DNA from: Azolla caroliniana
Lineage: Eukaryota > Polypodiophyta
Assembly: GCA_043228905.1 (NCBI GenBank)
Contig: JBHGNT010000006.1
Coordinates: forward strand, 2,170,001 to 2,234,000
Reading direction: 5' to 3'
DNA: 64,000 nt
Shown here piece by piece: positions 35,956 to 47,519 of the stretch. Numbering within the stretch: position 1 is the first letter of the stretch; each line of letters starts with the position of its first letter. The notes below the pieces were generated by a model. The model was not told the DNA's origin. It saw only the letters and a list, made by a program, of their open reading frames with translations, and did not search any database. The translations under genes and the position numbers were made by a program.

Positions 35956-37817
35956 ATGGCGATGAGCATGACAAGCCCCATGTCCATTCCTCCTCTTCCG
36001 TCCGACCGTGTGGTGATGGTCACAGGGGGAGCAGGGTTTATCGGATGCCACACAGTGGCGGCCCTGTTGCGTCTTGGAGAAAATGTGGTCCTTGTGGACA
36101 ACTCCTCTGCACATGGCTACCCTTCCTCTGTTAAGGCTGCTAACCTTCAGGTGATTTCCTCTTTATGTTAGTGTTTGAAGGAAATAAAAGGGAGATGAAT
36201 CTAAGTTAGATTTTGTTTTTCTATGTTGTAACAAACACTTACACATGTCTACAGGCTTAGGATCCGTAATCCACAATAAGGTGGATTATTGGCATGTTAC
36301 GTAACTATTGTTGAATATGTATTGATGGAGAAACTATGTCATAGTGACTGTGAGAGCCATTCCTGCGTGTGGTATAACGAATCTTTGCATGTTGTGATTA
36401 TTGTTGCATATGTTTTGATACAGGCAACACATGTTGTAGTTGCAGGAAGAACATTGTTACATGTGTTTTTATGTTGAATGCATTGATTTAGTGGCTGCAA
36501 AAGTGTGCATCAGAATGCCCCGGAACCTTACAAATCAAGAATGCTGACATTACCGATCGAATCGCAATGAAATCTCTGTTCTCAAACGGGATCAATGTGG
36601 TCTGCCATCTGGCTGCATGTGCAGGAGCAAGAGAAAGTATCTCTTCTCCAGAGTGGTATATAAACACCAATGTATTGGGAACCACAATTTTACTGGAGCA
36701 AGCTGCGTTGTCAAGGTGCTCAAACTTTGTCTATGCCTCGAGTGGAAGTGTCTATGGAACCCCAGTTTCCTCTTCTACAAACATGGAGAAGAATATGGTC
36801 CTCATGAGAGAAGATGAATTGCCCGGAAAACTGCTAAGTCCATATGGTGTTACCAAAGCTGCGGCAGAATCCATGGCTGGAGTCTACCACCATCTCTACA
36901 ATTTACCAACCACTGTAAGTTCCAAACAACATGAAATTGAAAGAAAAGAATTGGCTGTTGATATAAAAGCTTCAGGGTGATTACAATCAGTAAGAAAAAG
37001 AAAAGAATTGATCTAAATATATAATCTTTGTTAAACCAAAGCACAATATACATGGACTGGACTGGCGGAAGAATATAATTTACTTTTGATATAGAAGTAT
37101 TGTTGAATCTAGGAATGGTATATAGGGGCTAAGGTTCTTCACTATCTATGGACCTCGAGGCCGCCCAGAAATGGCTCCATTGAAATTCATGAACTTGATA
37201 TATAGAGGGATGCCAATTGAGATCTTCGGAGATGGCAGCTCATGGCGAGATTACACGTAAGAGGCTGCACTGATCACATAACATATTTTTGACCTGTATG
37301 AAGGAGTTATGCAATTTGGCTTTTCATTTTCAAATCCATGATTAGATATATCGATGACGCAGTAGATAGTATCATTGCAGCCATCAACAAACCACACAGC
37401 TGTGAGGTTTGTGTTCATATTCAGATCTACGATTATATTGAAATGATTTTTAATAATGATCAAGTCCATTTCTAACCATGATAGGGCAACAGGTGTTTAA
37501 TATTGCTGCTGGTAAGGCTGTACGGCTGTCTGAGTTTGTAGAAACACTGCAAAATGTCATGGGTTGCACTGCTACAGTTATTCGGAGAGAGGAGTCAAAG
37601 GGTGATGTTTTTGGTACATTTGCTGACATTCAAAAGGCAAGGGCCATGCTTGGATACAACCCAAAGGTGTGGTGATCTCTTTTACTGTTTCCAAGAGGCT
37701 TCGTGTGCCAAAGCATTAAGATAGTTTTGTTTGAAATGTGGACAGGTTCACTTAGAACAAGGTCTAGCAACAATGTTTGAATGGTTCAAGGAAAATCTAC
37801 GCGCCCATGAAATTTAG
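35956..37817 (+). CDS. Bacterial-type NAD-dependent nucleotide-sugar 4-epimerase (extended SDR)
   Basis: Exons 35956-36150, 36492-36914, 37126-37256, 37346-37406, 37493-37666 and 37746-37817 (1056 nt, 351 aa), all GT-AG. The Rossmann motif VTGGAGFIG is at residues 22-30, SSGSVYG follows at about 148, and the catalytic YGVTK (Tyr 183, Lys 187) is intact. The substrate-side block [18 protein letters not shown] and the [20 protein letters not shown] block are those of UDP-glucuronate/UDP-glucose 4-epimerase-like enzymes; the end [20 protein letters not shown] with [11 protein letters not shown] is typical of bacterial members. The enzyme would invert C4 of a UDP-sugar for cell-wall or glycan synthesis. 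Standard plant UDP-glucuronate epimerases carry an N-terminal Golgi membrane anchor, which is absent here, so this one is probably cytosolic. The exact substrate cannot be told. The exon 5 start was fixed at CAG/GTG because it alone keeps phase. Confidence 0.9.
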
Positions 37818-38603
37818 CTGAACTTAATTGTATAATTATGTATGCTAACTGTTGAAAGTCAAATGAAAGACCATTTGAATGAACAATAAACATATCCATA
37901 TGACATTGACATTGACATCTGCAGTTGGAGAAAGCAACACGAGAGTTTTGAAATATGCCCAGCTTTTATTTGCAACATGCAATGTTCCAATGGTATATGT
38001 TGTGACTCGTGACATTAACAATATGGTCAATCTAATATTTCCACAAGTACAAGTTAAATATAACACATGGTAAACGTGTATCATCTGATGCAATAATGAT
38101 TGATTATGAACATGTAAGAGAGGAATTAGTGATTTTATTTTTGTGTATGGCTTCCATTAGAGAGGAATAATACAATAGTCAAAGCATGTATCACTTTTAA
38201 ATGCATTCACGAATTATACAAGAGTTATAACCACCAAATATGACGGCATTTTATGGGATGGAATGTGAAAAGAAATAGTCGTGTGATTTCTTTTCACATG
38301 AATAAAAAAGCTAATTATGGAAAGAAGTTTTAGACTGCAGCAGTAGGCAGAAATAAGTTCAGGAAAGAAGTTCTAGAATAAAGAAGTACGCAGAAGCCAC
38401 AAATAAACCTTCAGAATATTTAAAAGCTTTTATTGGGTCTGATTTGTTCTGGAAGATTACTTTCAGCTGTACACAATGAAGGTGATTCCTAGCACTTATA
38501 TGTATTGTGTACAAAGAAATTTATTTAGGAGAGCAAACAATTCAAGTCAACAGTCTCTAACAAGGTTTAATTAATATTACAAGTAATAACAAATTGAACT
38601 TTA
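37818..38603. other. Spacer between convergent genes
   Basis: 3' flanks of the epimerase (+) and the RRM gene (-). Nothing else recognised. Confidence 0.5.
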
Positions 38604-39653
38604 TCAGAATTGATCATTATCAAAATCTAAGCTCCTATGACCTCCAAAACCTCTGCCGGGTCTGGAAACAGGTGCCGCTGATGCATAATCAACCCTGATT
38701 GCACGTCCATCTAGAACCTAAATATTCATAAAATTGAAAAGTTACTATAATTATACAGAGGTAGCCCAATCTATAATGTAGAGAAACAAGATATACCTTC
38801 CCATCCATTCCTTGGAGGGCTGCTTCAGCGTCAGTTTCTGAGCCAAATGTCACAAAACCAAACCCCCTAGACCTCCCAGTTTCGCGGTCAGTGATTACTT
38901 TCACTGTTTTCAAAATATTGTCCACTTAAAGCCTATTCTACTACAGCATGCTGGAATGTTGTTAAAGAATGAGGCAACTTGCCTTCATGTATATCACCGT
39001 GTACTGAGAATGCCTGCCGCAAAGAGTCCTCCTCGGTAGTATATGACAGGCCTACATTGGAAGTTTGGGTGATTGGCACAAAAATATAGACAATTTGCAA
39101 CACCATTAATTAGTTAATCCCAAATGCAACCGAGATTGATGAGCCAATGTGGAATGAGCCACAGCAACCATATGGAAATAACTGATCCAAGTGCAACCAT
39201 ACCAAACGGCAAATATATTTGCAACAAAACTAATGAGCTCATCCCAAATGTAAAAAATGGAATAAACCAACTGCTCCAAATGCAACCAAATCAATCAATT
39301 CTGCAACCGGATGGATGAACTTCAATAAACGCATTCAAAAATTGACAACTCAACATATCATCATAACCAATATCAAGGAGAAGAAGATAATCTAAACCCC
39401 TGTTTTCCGGGTGCAGTTTTACTACCAAATATCCCATGAGATGAGCTCAAAGTGCTCAAAAATATGTTTAAGAAATAGAACGAAACGACAAGAACATTGC
39501 TCATCTAAGAATATCCTGGAGGAGATACACATTACCTCCAATGAAGAGCTTGGAAGAGACAATGCCTCTGACTGTCGTGAAGATGAATGGAACTTGTATG
39601 CAGAGGTCTCTCCGTCGGAAGAGACCTCCCATTCCTGTGAATCTGCTCACCAT
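38604..39653 (-). CDS. Organellar glycine-rich-type RRM RNA-binding protein (short tail)
   Basis: Exons 39653-39536, 39051-38983, 38903-38797 and 38717-38604 sum to 408 nt, 135 aa. Residues 1-33 (MVSRFTGMGGLFRRRDLCIQ onwards) look like a mitochondrial presequence: Arg-rich with no acidic residue before Asp 16. One RRM follows, with RNP2 KLFIGGL (35-41) and RNP1 RGFGFVTF (75-82), then the usual DGRAIRVDYASAAP end. Plant mitochondrial relatives (GR-RBP/ORRM types) bind organellar RNA and help editing, splicing or cold response. The long Gly-rich tail of many relatives is reduced to GRGFGG before a short acidic end. Intron 2 begins with GC (AAG/GCAAGT) rather than GT, with an otherwise perfect donor consensus. 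The start is the first in-frame ATG; there is no good ATG further upstream. Confidence 0.92.
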
Positions 39654-39929
39654 TTCCGCTCCGCTCTGGTGGAACAGAGAGATGTTGTAGAAGTCTCTGT
39701 TTCTCGCATTCGAGAGATGTCGACAGATGTGATGCTGTTTCAAAGCAATTGGGAGGGTTTAGGGTTTTAGAAGATTTAAGGTTTTTGATGGTTTTTTGGG
39801 TGAGTGTGAAGGAGGGATTAAGCTGTAGAGACTCAAGAGGATGGATTGATTGATGATGTTTAATACATGGTTTATTTACTTACTGGTTTGTGCTCGAGGG
39901 ATTCTTCGGACATGGTTTATGGTCCGAGA
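39654..39929. promoter_or_regulatory. Upstream region of RRM gene
   Basis: About 270 bp between the start codon and the 63-bp array. It should contain the leader and core promoter of the minus-strand RRM gene. No certain TATA box identified. Confidence 0.35.
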
Positions 39930-40365
39930 GGGGTTATTGTTGCCAATTTAATTTTCAAGGATTGGGTTTAGTGTTTGTTAATATTGCTCTCAAGGTCTAC
40001 TATTTAATTTTCAAGGATTGGGTTCACAGTTTGGAAGGGGTTAATATTGCCTTCAATGTCTACTGTTTAGTTTTCAAGGATCATGTTTACAATCTGGAAG
40101 GGGTTAATATTGCTTTCAAGGTCTATTGTTTAATTTTCAATGATTGGGTTTACGAGAAGGGGTTAATATTGTTTTCAAGATCTATTGTTTAATTTTCAAG
40201 GATTGAGTTTACAGTCTAGAAGGGGTTACCAAGGTCTATTGTTTAATTTTCAAGGATTGGGTTTATGGTATGGAAGGGGTTAATATTGCTTTCAAGGATG
40301 AGGTTTACGGTTTGGAAAGGTTAATATTGCTTGCTTTTAAGGTTTACTGCTTAATTTTTAAGGAT
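39930..40365. repeat. 63-bp minisatellite, about 7 units
   Basis: Unit of the type TTTTCAAGGATTGGGTTTA..GGAAGGGGTTAATATTGCTTTCAAGGTCTA, repeated about seven times with 10-20% divergence and some shortened units. Because 63 is divisible by three, an accidental 100-codon frame (39890-40192) runs across it. It lies 280 bp or more upstream of the RRM gene. Confidence 0.95.
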
Positions 40366-42410
40366 TGGCCCATGGATGGGGTTTATGTTTAAACCTCGTA
40401 ATGTGTTAAGGTATCGTGATGAATTGTAGGGCCCAACATTTTATGTTCCATGAGTCTAATGAAGCTTAGATGATCCAAAGTTATTTCTTTCAACAATTTC
40501 GTAGATTTTGGTGCATTTTAGGTTTCAAGGGTTTCAAATTTCTCATACATACATGTTCCAAGTTATTTTAGCATGCAAGGAATTGTTAGATCACATAGTG
40601 ACTGCTCTGTGCAACTTAAGTAGTGAGAGTTGTTTGGCTAAATGTTCATGCACTATCATATAACGAAATTTGGATTGAAGATCATACATACTTTGTACAC
40701 GCGTTCCCACCTAATTGGCAATATGCACACAAACATTTGACATTTTTTTGTTATCACTTGATCAAGGAGAAATAGGTCATCTACATGTATTAATAGTGAA
40801 CAGGGTTCAAATTTAAAATAAGGTGATTATTGGTTGGGATCTATTTCATGTGTTTATTGTGGTTTTAGCTAATCCAAGAGCATGCATAATAGTTTCTCCT
40901 AAAACAATGGCTTTACAATGTTCGCTTTTCCGAACCAAGGGACAAATGTCATCACCTTTCTTAGGCAATGTTAACAAGAAGATGTTAGCTCAACATTTAT
41001 ATGAAAATATTCAAGATTCCTAGATTTTAGCTAGCCCTCCAACAAAAATGTCGTGACATTTTTAAAGCCTAGGAATGGTAATGAAAAGCGTTTTGTCTAC
41101 AAAACTAAAAAACAATTTTATTCATAGCAATTGACAAAGTCTTTAGAATTTTAAATTTCACGTGCTCCACAACCCGTCCACAATCAAGAACAAGCATGGG
41201 AAAAAAGTGTGTGGTCGAAGGCAAGTCACCATCTAGCACAAAAGGCTCCTTGACTCTCAAGTCCCACCATTAATCCCATTGTAAAACACAAATGCACAAT
41301 AAGATATTGATGCACTACAGATGTATTTCAAGAGGCAATCAATCGACTAGAGAGATTTTGCACCTTTGACCTCAAAATGTTATGCATGTTGGGTCGAACG
41401 GTCCAATGTGAAATAGGACTTCATGAGAAAAGAAGTTGTCGATCCCCTTAACAATTGTGAATTGCATAAATTAGACATGAGTCACTAGATTTAGAATATG
41501 TTTTCTGCTCAATTTAGCTCATTGTTGCATGCCCAATACATGTTCATGAAATAATCATAAACATGTTTTTCATTATGAATACAACCCATGTGACACATAC
41601 ATTTTCGCCTCATTAGAGGGATGATACTTGTTTTATGTTGTTGGTCATGTTTCGATAGGCACGATGCTTCGAGTTAATGGTGATATGGGTTTAGATCTTC
41701 TGCTTTGTCAACATGTGGGTTGCAACCCAATAAAATAGAAGTTGACATGCAATATTGATTTGGAGAACCAAACACAAATCACACCATGATTATTAGATTT
41801 TGATGAGGAGGCCATAAATATTGGGACAACCAAATCTTGACAATATATGTGCATTTATATACGTGACATGGAATTTTGGATATCGTTGTTTGACTTTGAT
41901 GGTCATATGATCAAATATATCTTTACATAAAAGCCATCCAATATATCCACAAATTTAACATGTCTTCTAATTAGAATAAACCAACTCAACCAAACATAAC
42001 AACACTAGGATTCCTAGAGTTAGATATTCTTCCAAAGAAAGCATGACATCTCATCGTTTCTAACTTGAAAACGCAATGGGTTGGTTCACAATGCGTTTAG
42101 TAACGAGATCCCAAAGGCTTGAGAAAGCTTAAAAGTTTATACATTACCCACACTCCAAGCCTACATTAGTAAGGAGTGTTCACTTGGATGCCAATTCATT
42201 AGGGCACTAGGGTTATAGATGACCATTCATTGATTTTGTGCACCGAGTAGGTACCCAAAAAACAAATGATGCAAACAACATATAACTTAAACATGTGATA
42301 TGCGATGATAGATCGAGTGCATATTGCACGAAGTCAATGAATGTCATGGTGTGCCATGGCAATTAGATTGGATATGGCATGAAGTCAATGAATGTCACGA
42401 GATCATAACA

Positions 42411-42706
42411 TGGTCAACCAATGGCTTTGTCATCTATTCAACCAAGAAAAGAAAATTCTAAAACAACACAGTCATGTACTGTGCCAACCTAATGTAGACT
42501 CATGGATCGAGAAACGCGAGCAAAACTACATTCGTCAACGTATAGGAAAAGGGCCAATGGTTCAACCAATGGCTTTGTCATCTATTCAACCAAGAAAAGA
42601 AAAATCTAAAACAACACAGTCATGTACTGTGCCAACCTAATGTAGACTCATGGATCGAGAAACGCGAGCAAAACTACATTCGTCAACATATAGGAAAAGG
42701 GCCAAT
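42411..42706. repeat. 148-bp tandem duplication, nearly identical
   Basis: CAACCAATGGCTTTGTCATC and the rest of the unit occur from 42415 and from 42563 with only a handful of mismatches, so the event is recent. Confidence 0.95.
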
Positions 42707-42879
42707 GGTTCGGAGGGAGGGAAGTTCTCCATGTCCTATCTATCCAACACGATACAGAGACACGATCCCGCATACCTGCAACAACAACATAATGTAGGAT
42801 TCAGACATGTGATACAAAGGGCGCGATCAAACGCACGTCTGCTTACTATAGGAGCTATGGAGAGATACAAAGGCACGGC

Positions 42880-43010
42880 AAATGAGAAATGAGGGAGAGC
42901 AATACACATAAAGGAGTGAGAGTGAGAGTGGAGTGACAAAAGAGGAATCGAACCCAAGACCTCGGAGAGGAGTCATAAATGGTTGCGTAAGAAGATGGTT
43001 ACTATGTGTG
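42880..43010 (-). mobile_element. Candidate tRNA-derived SINE
   Basis: Minus strand carries an exact pol III B box GGTTCGATTCC (plus 42944-42954). A CCATTTATGACTCCTCTCCG stretch upstream of it has no clear A box, and no intact tRNA cloverleaf can be drawn. It is most likely a tRNA-derived SINE body rather than a tRNA gene. It sits about 450 bp upstream of the transporter start. Confidence 0.4.
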
Positions 43011-43211
43011 TTGAGAAACAAACAGGATTCTAGTCGTAGTGAGGAAGAAGGGGAGGCTCTGCAGCAGACACAGAGGAAGGAAGGGAGCGTGGTAACTACC
43101 CCCCCCCTCTCTACTCTGTTTTTTTCTCTCCCTTTTTCCTCTTCACATCTTCTGTTCACGGCTTCTACGCCTCTGCTTCCCCATGTGATCCATCAGTTTT
43201 CCTCCCTCCCT

Positions 43212-43237
43212 TTCTTCTTCTTCTTCTTCTTCTTCTT
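43212..43237. repeat. (TTC)n microsatellite in transporter leader
   Basis: Uninterrupted TTC triplets, part of a pyrimidine-rich 5' leader. Confidence 0.95.
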
Positions 43238-43406
43238 GTTCGGGTAAGATCTCCTTCTCACTCAGAGCTATGCCAAGCCAACCGCCGGTTTTTTTTTTCT
43301 TTTTTCTTTTTTGCTGGTCTGCTTATTCCTAATTTGTCTCGATCAACATTGTAGATCTGTCACCAGATCATCTTGATCTGTGTGGTAAATCAAAACCCTA
43401 ATCCTA

Positions 43407-45719
43407 ATGGAAGAGAAGTGGGTCGGAAGGTCTGCTGCTGTCGCTGCTGTTCTTCAATGGTGGTTCTTCAATGTCCTTGTCATTGTGATGAACAAATGGA
43501 TATTTCAGGTAAACGATCTTCTTTCTCATTCTCTTCATGTATATATATATATATATATGAACTATTCTGCTTCTGGCTATGGTTATGAACAAAGACTTGT
43601 AGATTAAAAACTGGTATTATAAAGGGAAAACTACTATCACGTTAAATTAGTTAATTTTGGATGAATCTAGTTCAAACTTATTACTACAAAAGACGTATCC
43701 TGATAAACCCTCCACTGGTTACTGGTATTTTTTTTGTTTTTCCCTGAATGCTATTCTCTCTCTCTCTCTCTCTCTCTCAATTTGCACATGTTTGAATGCC
43801 CTTCATTTCACATAATTGAATGTAGCCATTTGAAAAACGAAAATCCCATTTTTTTACTTTTTGTTTGAGCAGAAGCTGGACTTCAAGTACCCACTCACAG
43901 TATCCTCAGTACATTTCATATGCTCAACAATTGGGGCTTATATAGCTATTAAGATCTTGAAGGTAAAGCAATTGATAGAGGTTGATCCCGCGGATCGATG
44001 GCGTCGAATTCTACCCATGTCTTTTGTCTTTTGCATCAACATCGTTCTAGGCAACGTGAGTTTGCGCTACATTCCGGTGTCCTTTATGCAAACCATAAAG
44101 TCCCTAACACCAGCTACAACAGGTCAATATTCGTTCTTTTGAGACATTTTATTCTTTATATAAACTGGCATAATATGTAGAGAGTTTTTTGTAGAATTTC
44201 TCAACATTCTGAAAATGGTTGTAGCACAATGCAGTGGTCTTGCAGTGGTTGGTTTGGAGTAAGAGCTTTGATCGGAGAGTATGGTTGTCGTTAGTGCCGG
44301 TTGTGGGTGGCATCATGCTGACGTCGATCACAGAGACAAGTTTCAACATGTTTGGATTCCTGGCAGCCTTCATTGGTTGCTTGGTCACCTCAACCAAAAC
44401 TATACTCGCAGAGTCTTTATTGCATGGGTTCAATTTTGACAGGTATGCTTAACTGTGATATTAGCATACCTCAGTTTAGTAAATCATTAAGGCCAGAGAT
44501 GGACCACCCATTAGTTCCACGACGGTTATACATACGCCTAGACACAGAATAGACAGCTATGGTATGGACACTGACATAATGTCTTATGATTATATAAAGC
44601 CCTATGGCGATGGTATGGTCATAGACCTAGGTTTCATGGTGATACAAAGAACTAGGTACCCTTTTGCAAGATCTCTTAATCATGATGGTATCTAGACCTA
44701 AGGTTCCAGACAAACAAAGGCCTTGGGTTTCATGGATATAAAATGGGCTAACGACCTTTATGCAAGCTCACATGATGGTGTGTAGATCTCAGGTTCCAGA
44801 TAGATGTAAATCTAGGACTATATAGGCAACTATGATTCGGTCAATTACAGTTGGGACATACACCTAGGGTTTTCATGGACAATCATATATAAATAGCTAT
44901 GGATCAATCTTTTGGCCTTATTGCATATGCTCAATTCAATTCTGATTTTTCTACACATAGAGCCTAACGTACTAACCATCTTGCTTGACTGTGTCTTTCA
45001 GCATTAATACTGTCTATTATATGGCCCCTTACGCGACCATGATATTGGCATTTCCAGCACTTATTCTAGAAGGTCCTGGTGTCTTGGCATGGATTGCTGT
45101 TCAGGAATCACTTGTGAAGCCATGTATTATACTTTTTGGCTCAGGAATATTTGCATTTTGTCTCAATTTCTCTATTTTTTATGTGATCAAGACAACTACG
45201 GCAGTCACATTCAATGTTGCAGGCAACATGAAGGTAAAGGCATCAGCATAATCTAAGGCTTCATCTACTCTTTATGGATAATCATCAAAACTCAACTTCA
45301 ACTTGTTGGTATATACTGGAATACTCCAAGGTTTCAAAAATGAATTATTAGAATATACTGATGCAGTAGGAAAGTTAGAAAAGCTTGGCAGTATTCTTGT
45401 ACCCTTGTAAACTTAGGGGTATTCTGGTACTATAGCCAACAAGCTAGGGGTATGTTTTTGCCTTTTATTATGCATGGTAAAATGTTCTTAAATTTGCCTT
45501 TTTTGTGTTTTTTTGATGGAATAGGTCGCCGTGGCTATTGTCATATCATGGCTCATCTTCCGCAACCCAATTAACGTTTTGAATGCAGTTGGATGTTCCA
45601 TAACACTTTTAGGCTGCACTTTCTATGGCTATGTCAGGCATAAGCTCTCTGAAGCAGCCAAAACCACGGGTTTTCAGGCCTTGGAAAAAAGTGATGACAT
45701 AGTTTCTGAGAAACTCTAA
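43407..45719 (+). CDS. Golgi nucleotide-sugar transporter, KT/TPT (GONST5/At1g77610-like)
   Basis: Exons 43407-43508, 43873-44122, 44235-44442, 45002-45233 and 45525-45719; 987 nt, 328 aa, all GT-AG with matching phase. About ten membrane helices. It matches the plant UDP-galactose/UDP-sugar antiporter subfamily closely: LQWWFFNVLVIVMNKWIFQ, PLTVSSVHFICS, MSFVFCINIVLGNVSLRYIP, VSFMQTIKSLTPATT, TSTKTILAESLLHG, TVYYMAPYATMIL, FCLNFSIFYVIKTTTAVTFN and SWLIFRNPI. The C-terminus is hydrophilic and shorter than the Pro/Arg-rich tail of the Arabidopsis paralogue. Such proteins exchange UDP-sugars for UMP across the Golgi membrane for cell-wall polysaccharide and glycan synthesis. The exact substrate cannot be told from sequence. 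Intron 1 carries (TA)n at 43540-43558 and (TC)n at 43755-43778; intron 3 holds a diverged repeat. Confidence 0.96.
44625..44810. repeat. Diverged approx. 100-bp duplication in transporter intron 3
   Basis: GGTTTCATGG-GATA..AA..ctAggtacCTTT-TGCAAG-TC and GATGGT-TCTAGA-CT-AGGTTCCAGA recur from about 44630 and about 44728. Confidence 0.6.
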
Positions 45720-45863
45720 CAAAAAAGCTGCATAAATTTCTAATTATTTTTGCCAATGTTCTTTTCTCTCTTAAAAATTTCATGAAGGAGATTCCTCTCT
45801 TTTCATGTTTTTGCCATTTGTGGCAACAATACGGAGTATTTAATTTTTCTTTTATTGGGTGTG

Positions 45864-45915
45864 GGGGTGGGGGCTTGAATTCTTGCAAGGCAATGACCTA
45901 TACCACTAGGTCCAC
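45864..45915 (-). mobile_element. tRNA-like SINE fragment
   Basis: Minus strand reads TGGACCTAGTGGTATAGGTC, then 10 or so bases later TTGCAAGAATTCAAGCCC. This is the A-box/B-box layout common to plant tRNA-derived SINEs, with a decayed B box. It is 140 bp downstream of the transporter stop codon. Confidence 0.5.
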
Positions 45916-47519
45916 CTCCCACGCCCATCTGATTTTTTATTTTGTTCTTATAAAATTGCTAATGCATGATGATTGAATATAAATAAGTTTTTTTTTTCTC
46001 TATTGACATTGATTTCCTACAAATTTATTCATGGAGTTACTTAGTCCTTTTTTGGTGTTCAGGTAAATGGACCACATAGAGGTGGTAAGATTACCCAAGC
46101 AAGCGCTTGAATTATAGTTCCTTTGAGGCCCTGCATTCATGTGGAGGCATTTTAAGTTTGATCCAGTTATCGATTGCCGACGTATATGATGCCAAACGTC
46201 ATCACCAGAAAGGGTTTTAGAAGTAATCTCATGGAATAAACCTCCCAAACAACCACACAGTTACTAACACATACTCATGTTAAACCACGTTGACTGATTG
46301 CCATGCATTCTTATTATCAGTTTATTTCATTGATATTGATATATTTTTATCGAACCTTCTCTTTTGTCTCAATGCTTGTGTAAGAAGGATGCTCGATGTC
46401 CACCATGTCAATAAAACCTATTATTTCAACTCCACTATGTTAAAAACAAAATTATTTCAACTGTGTATCTTTGAATCCCATTTTAATCAATCGAAACACA
46501 AACATAGAGTTCAGCTCAAAATTATTGATGCTAATTTAAGATAATGTATAGGACTTAAGCTAAACACTTTGGGTGTTATCTTGACTTGGTATATGTAGTC
46601 TTGCCAAAGACCATAGGCATACTACTTTCAAGAGTGTAATCTAGAAGTTGTAAAAATGCCAAGATTGTGGATATGTTGTTTATAAAAGTTTCTTTAACTG
46701 TTTGATTAAATAAATGTGAAGCTCATTCCATTTCCTCTCTAATAAAATGTGCCATGCTAGATGGGGAAATTATAGGTTAAAACCTTGCCATTTTTTATGT
46801 AAATGTGGGTAATTTGTCAGCATGTTTGAGTAGGATCATTGATGGTTGTTCAATGTAGTAGCTGAAGATGGATTCATATATACTTTTGGTGTAAGCTACT
46901 AGTTTGCATGAATTGAGAATTGAAGTATGATGAAAATCTCAAATATAGAGTCAAAGGCATTACTTAAGTGTCAAACCCACAATGACACTACAAAGTGTAA
47001 TTTGTATTATTGTGAACATTAAAATTGACATAAGGTTGCTTGGAGACTATTGCTTTTATAATGCGCTTTACGGCTAGGTATATATGTTAGTGGAGACATT
47101 TGTGCTCTCCATTTGGTGTAAACTAAAAGATTGTGCTTCTTTAACTTGGTAGCTCATAATTTTTTTTTTACTTTTTGATTATGTTCATATTGTTTAACAA
47201 ATTAAGTTCACAATTTATTATTGTTTGCATTATCAAAATAGCATTCAATAATAAATCACTTTCCTTTAGTAGTAAATTACTTGATATCTTATCGAATGAG
47301 TAAAAAAATGGAAGTAAAACACACACCAATATAATCAATGTATCCCCAACATTGCAATGAATTCGAGGTTAGCATGGAATTTTCAAAATACCCTTATATT
47401 GTTCTACAATTACCAAGATGTTCTCATTAGAATTGGCAAAATAGACCCAATTTTTGTTATCATCTTTTGGTTTTGATTGATTAAATTTCAATTCATAAGT
47501 GTGACGAATAAATTAGGGG

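Larger units (their letters stand above)
40366..43406. other. Spacer upstream of transporter gene
   Basis: About 3 kb with no gene recognised. It contains the 148-bp duplication at 42411-42706, a SINE candidate at 42880-43010 and, from 43090, a pyrimidine-rich leader of the transporter gene with (TTC)n at 43212-43237. A good splice donor (CGG/GTAAGA) follows at about 43243, so a 5'-UTR intron is possible. Confidence 0.5.

Noticed and set aside
39890-40192. 100-codon frame of VNIAFKVYCLIFKDW-type repeats
   Set aside because: It is the translation of a non-coding 63-bp minisatellite; units shift frame further on.
42944-42954. Possible tRNA gene from an exact B box
   Set aside because: No A box at the right distance, no acceptor or anticodon stems can be drawn; treated as a SINE candidate.
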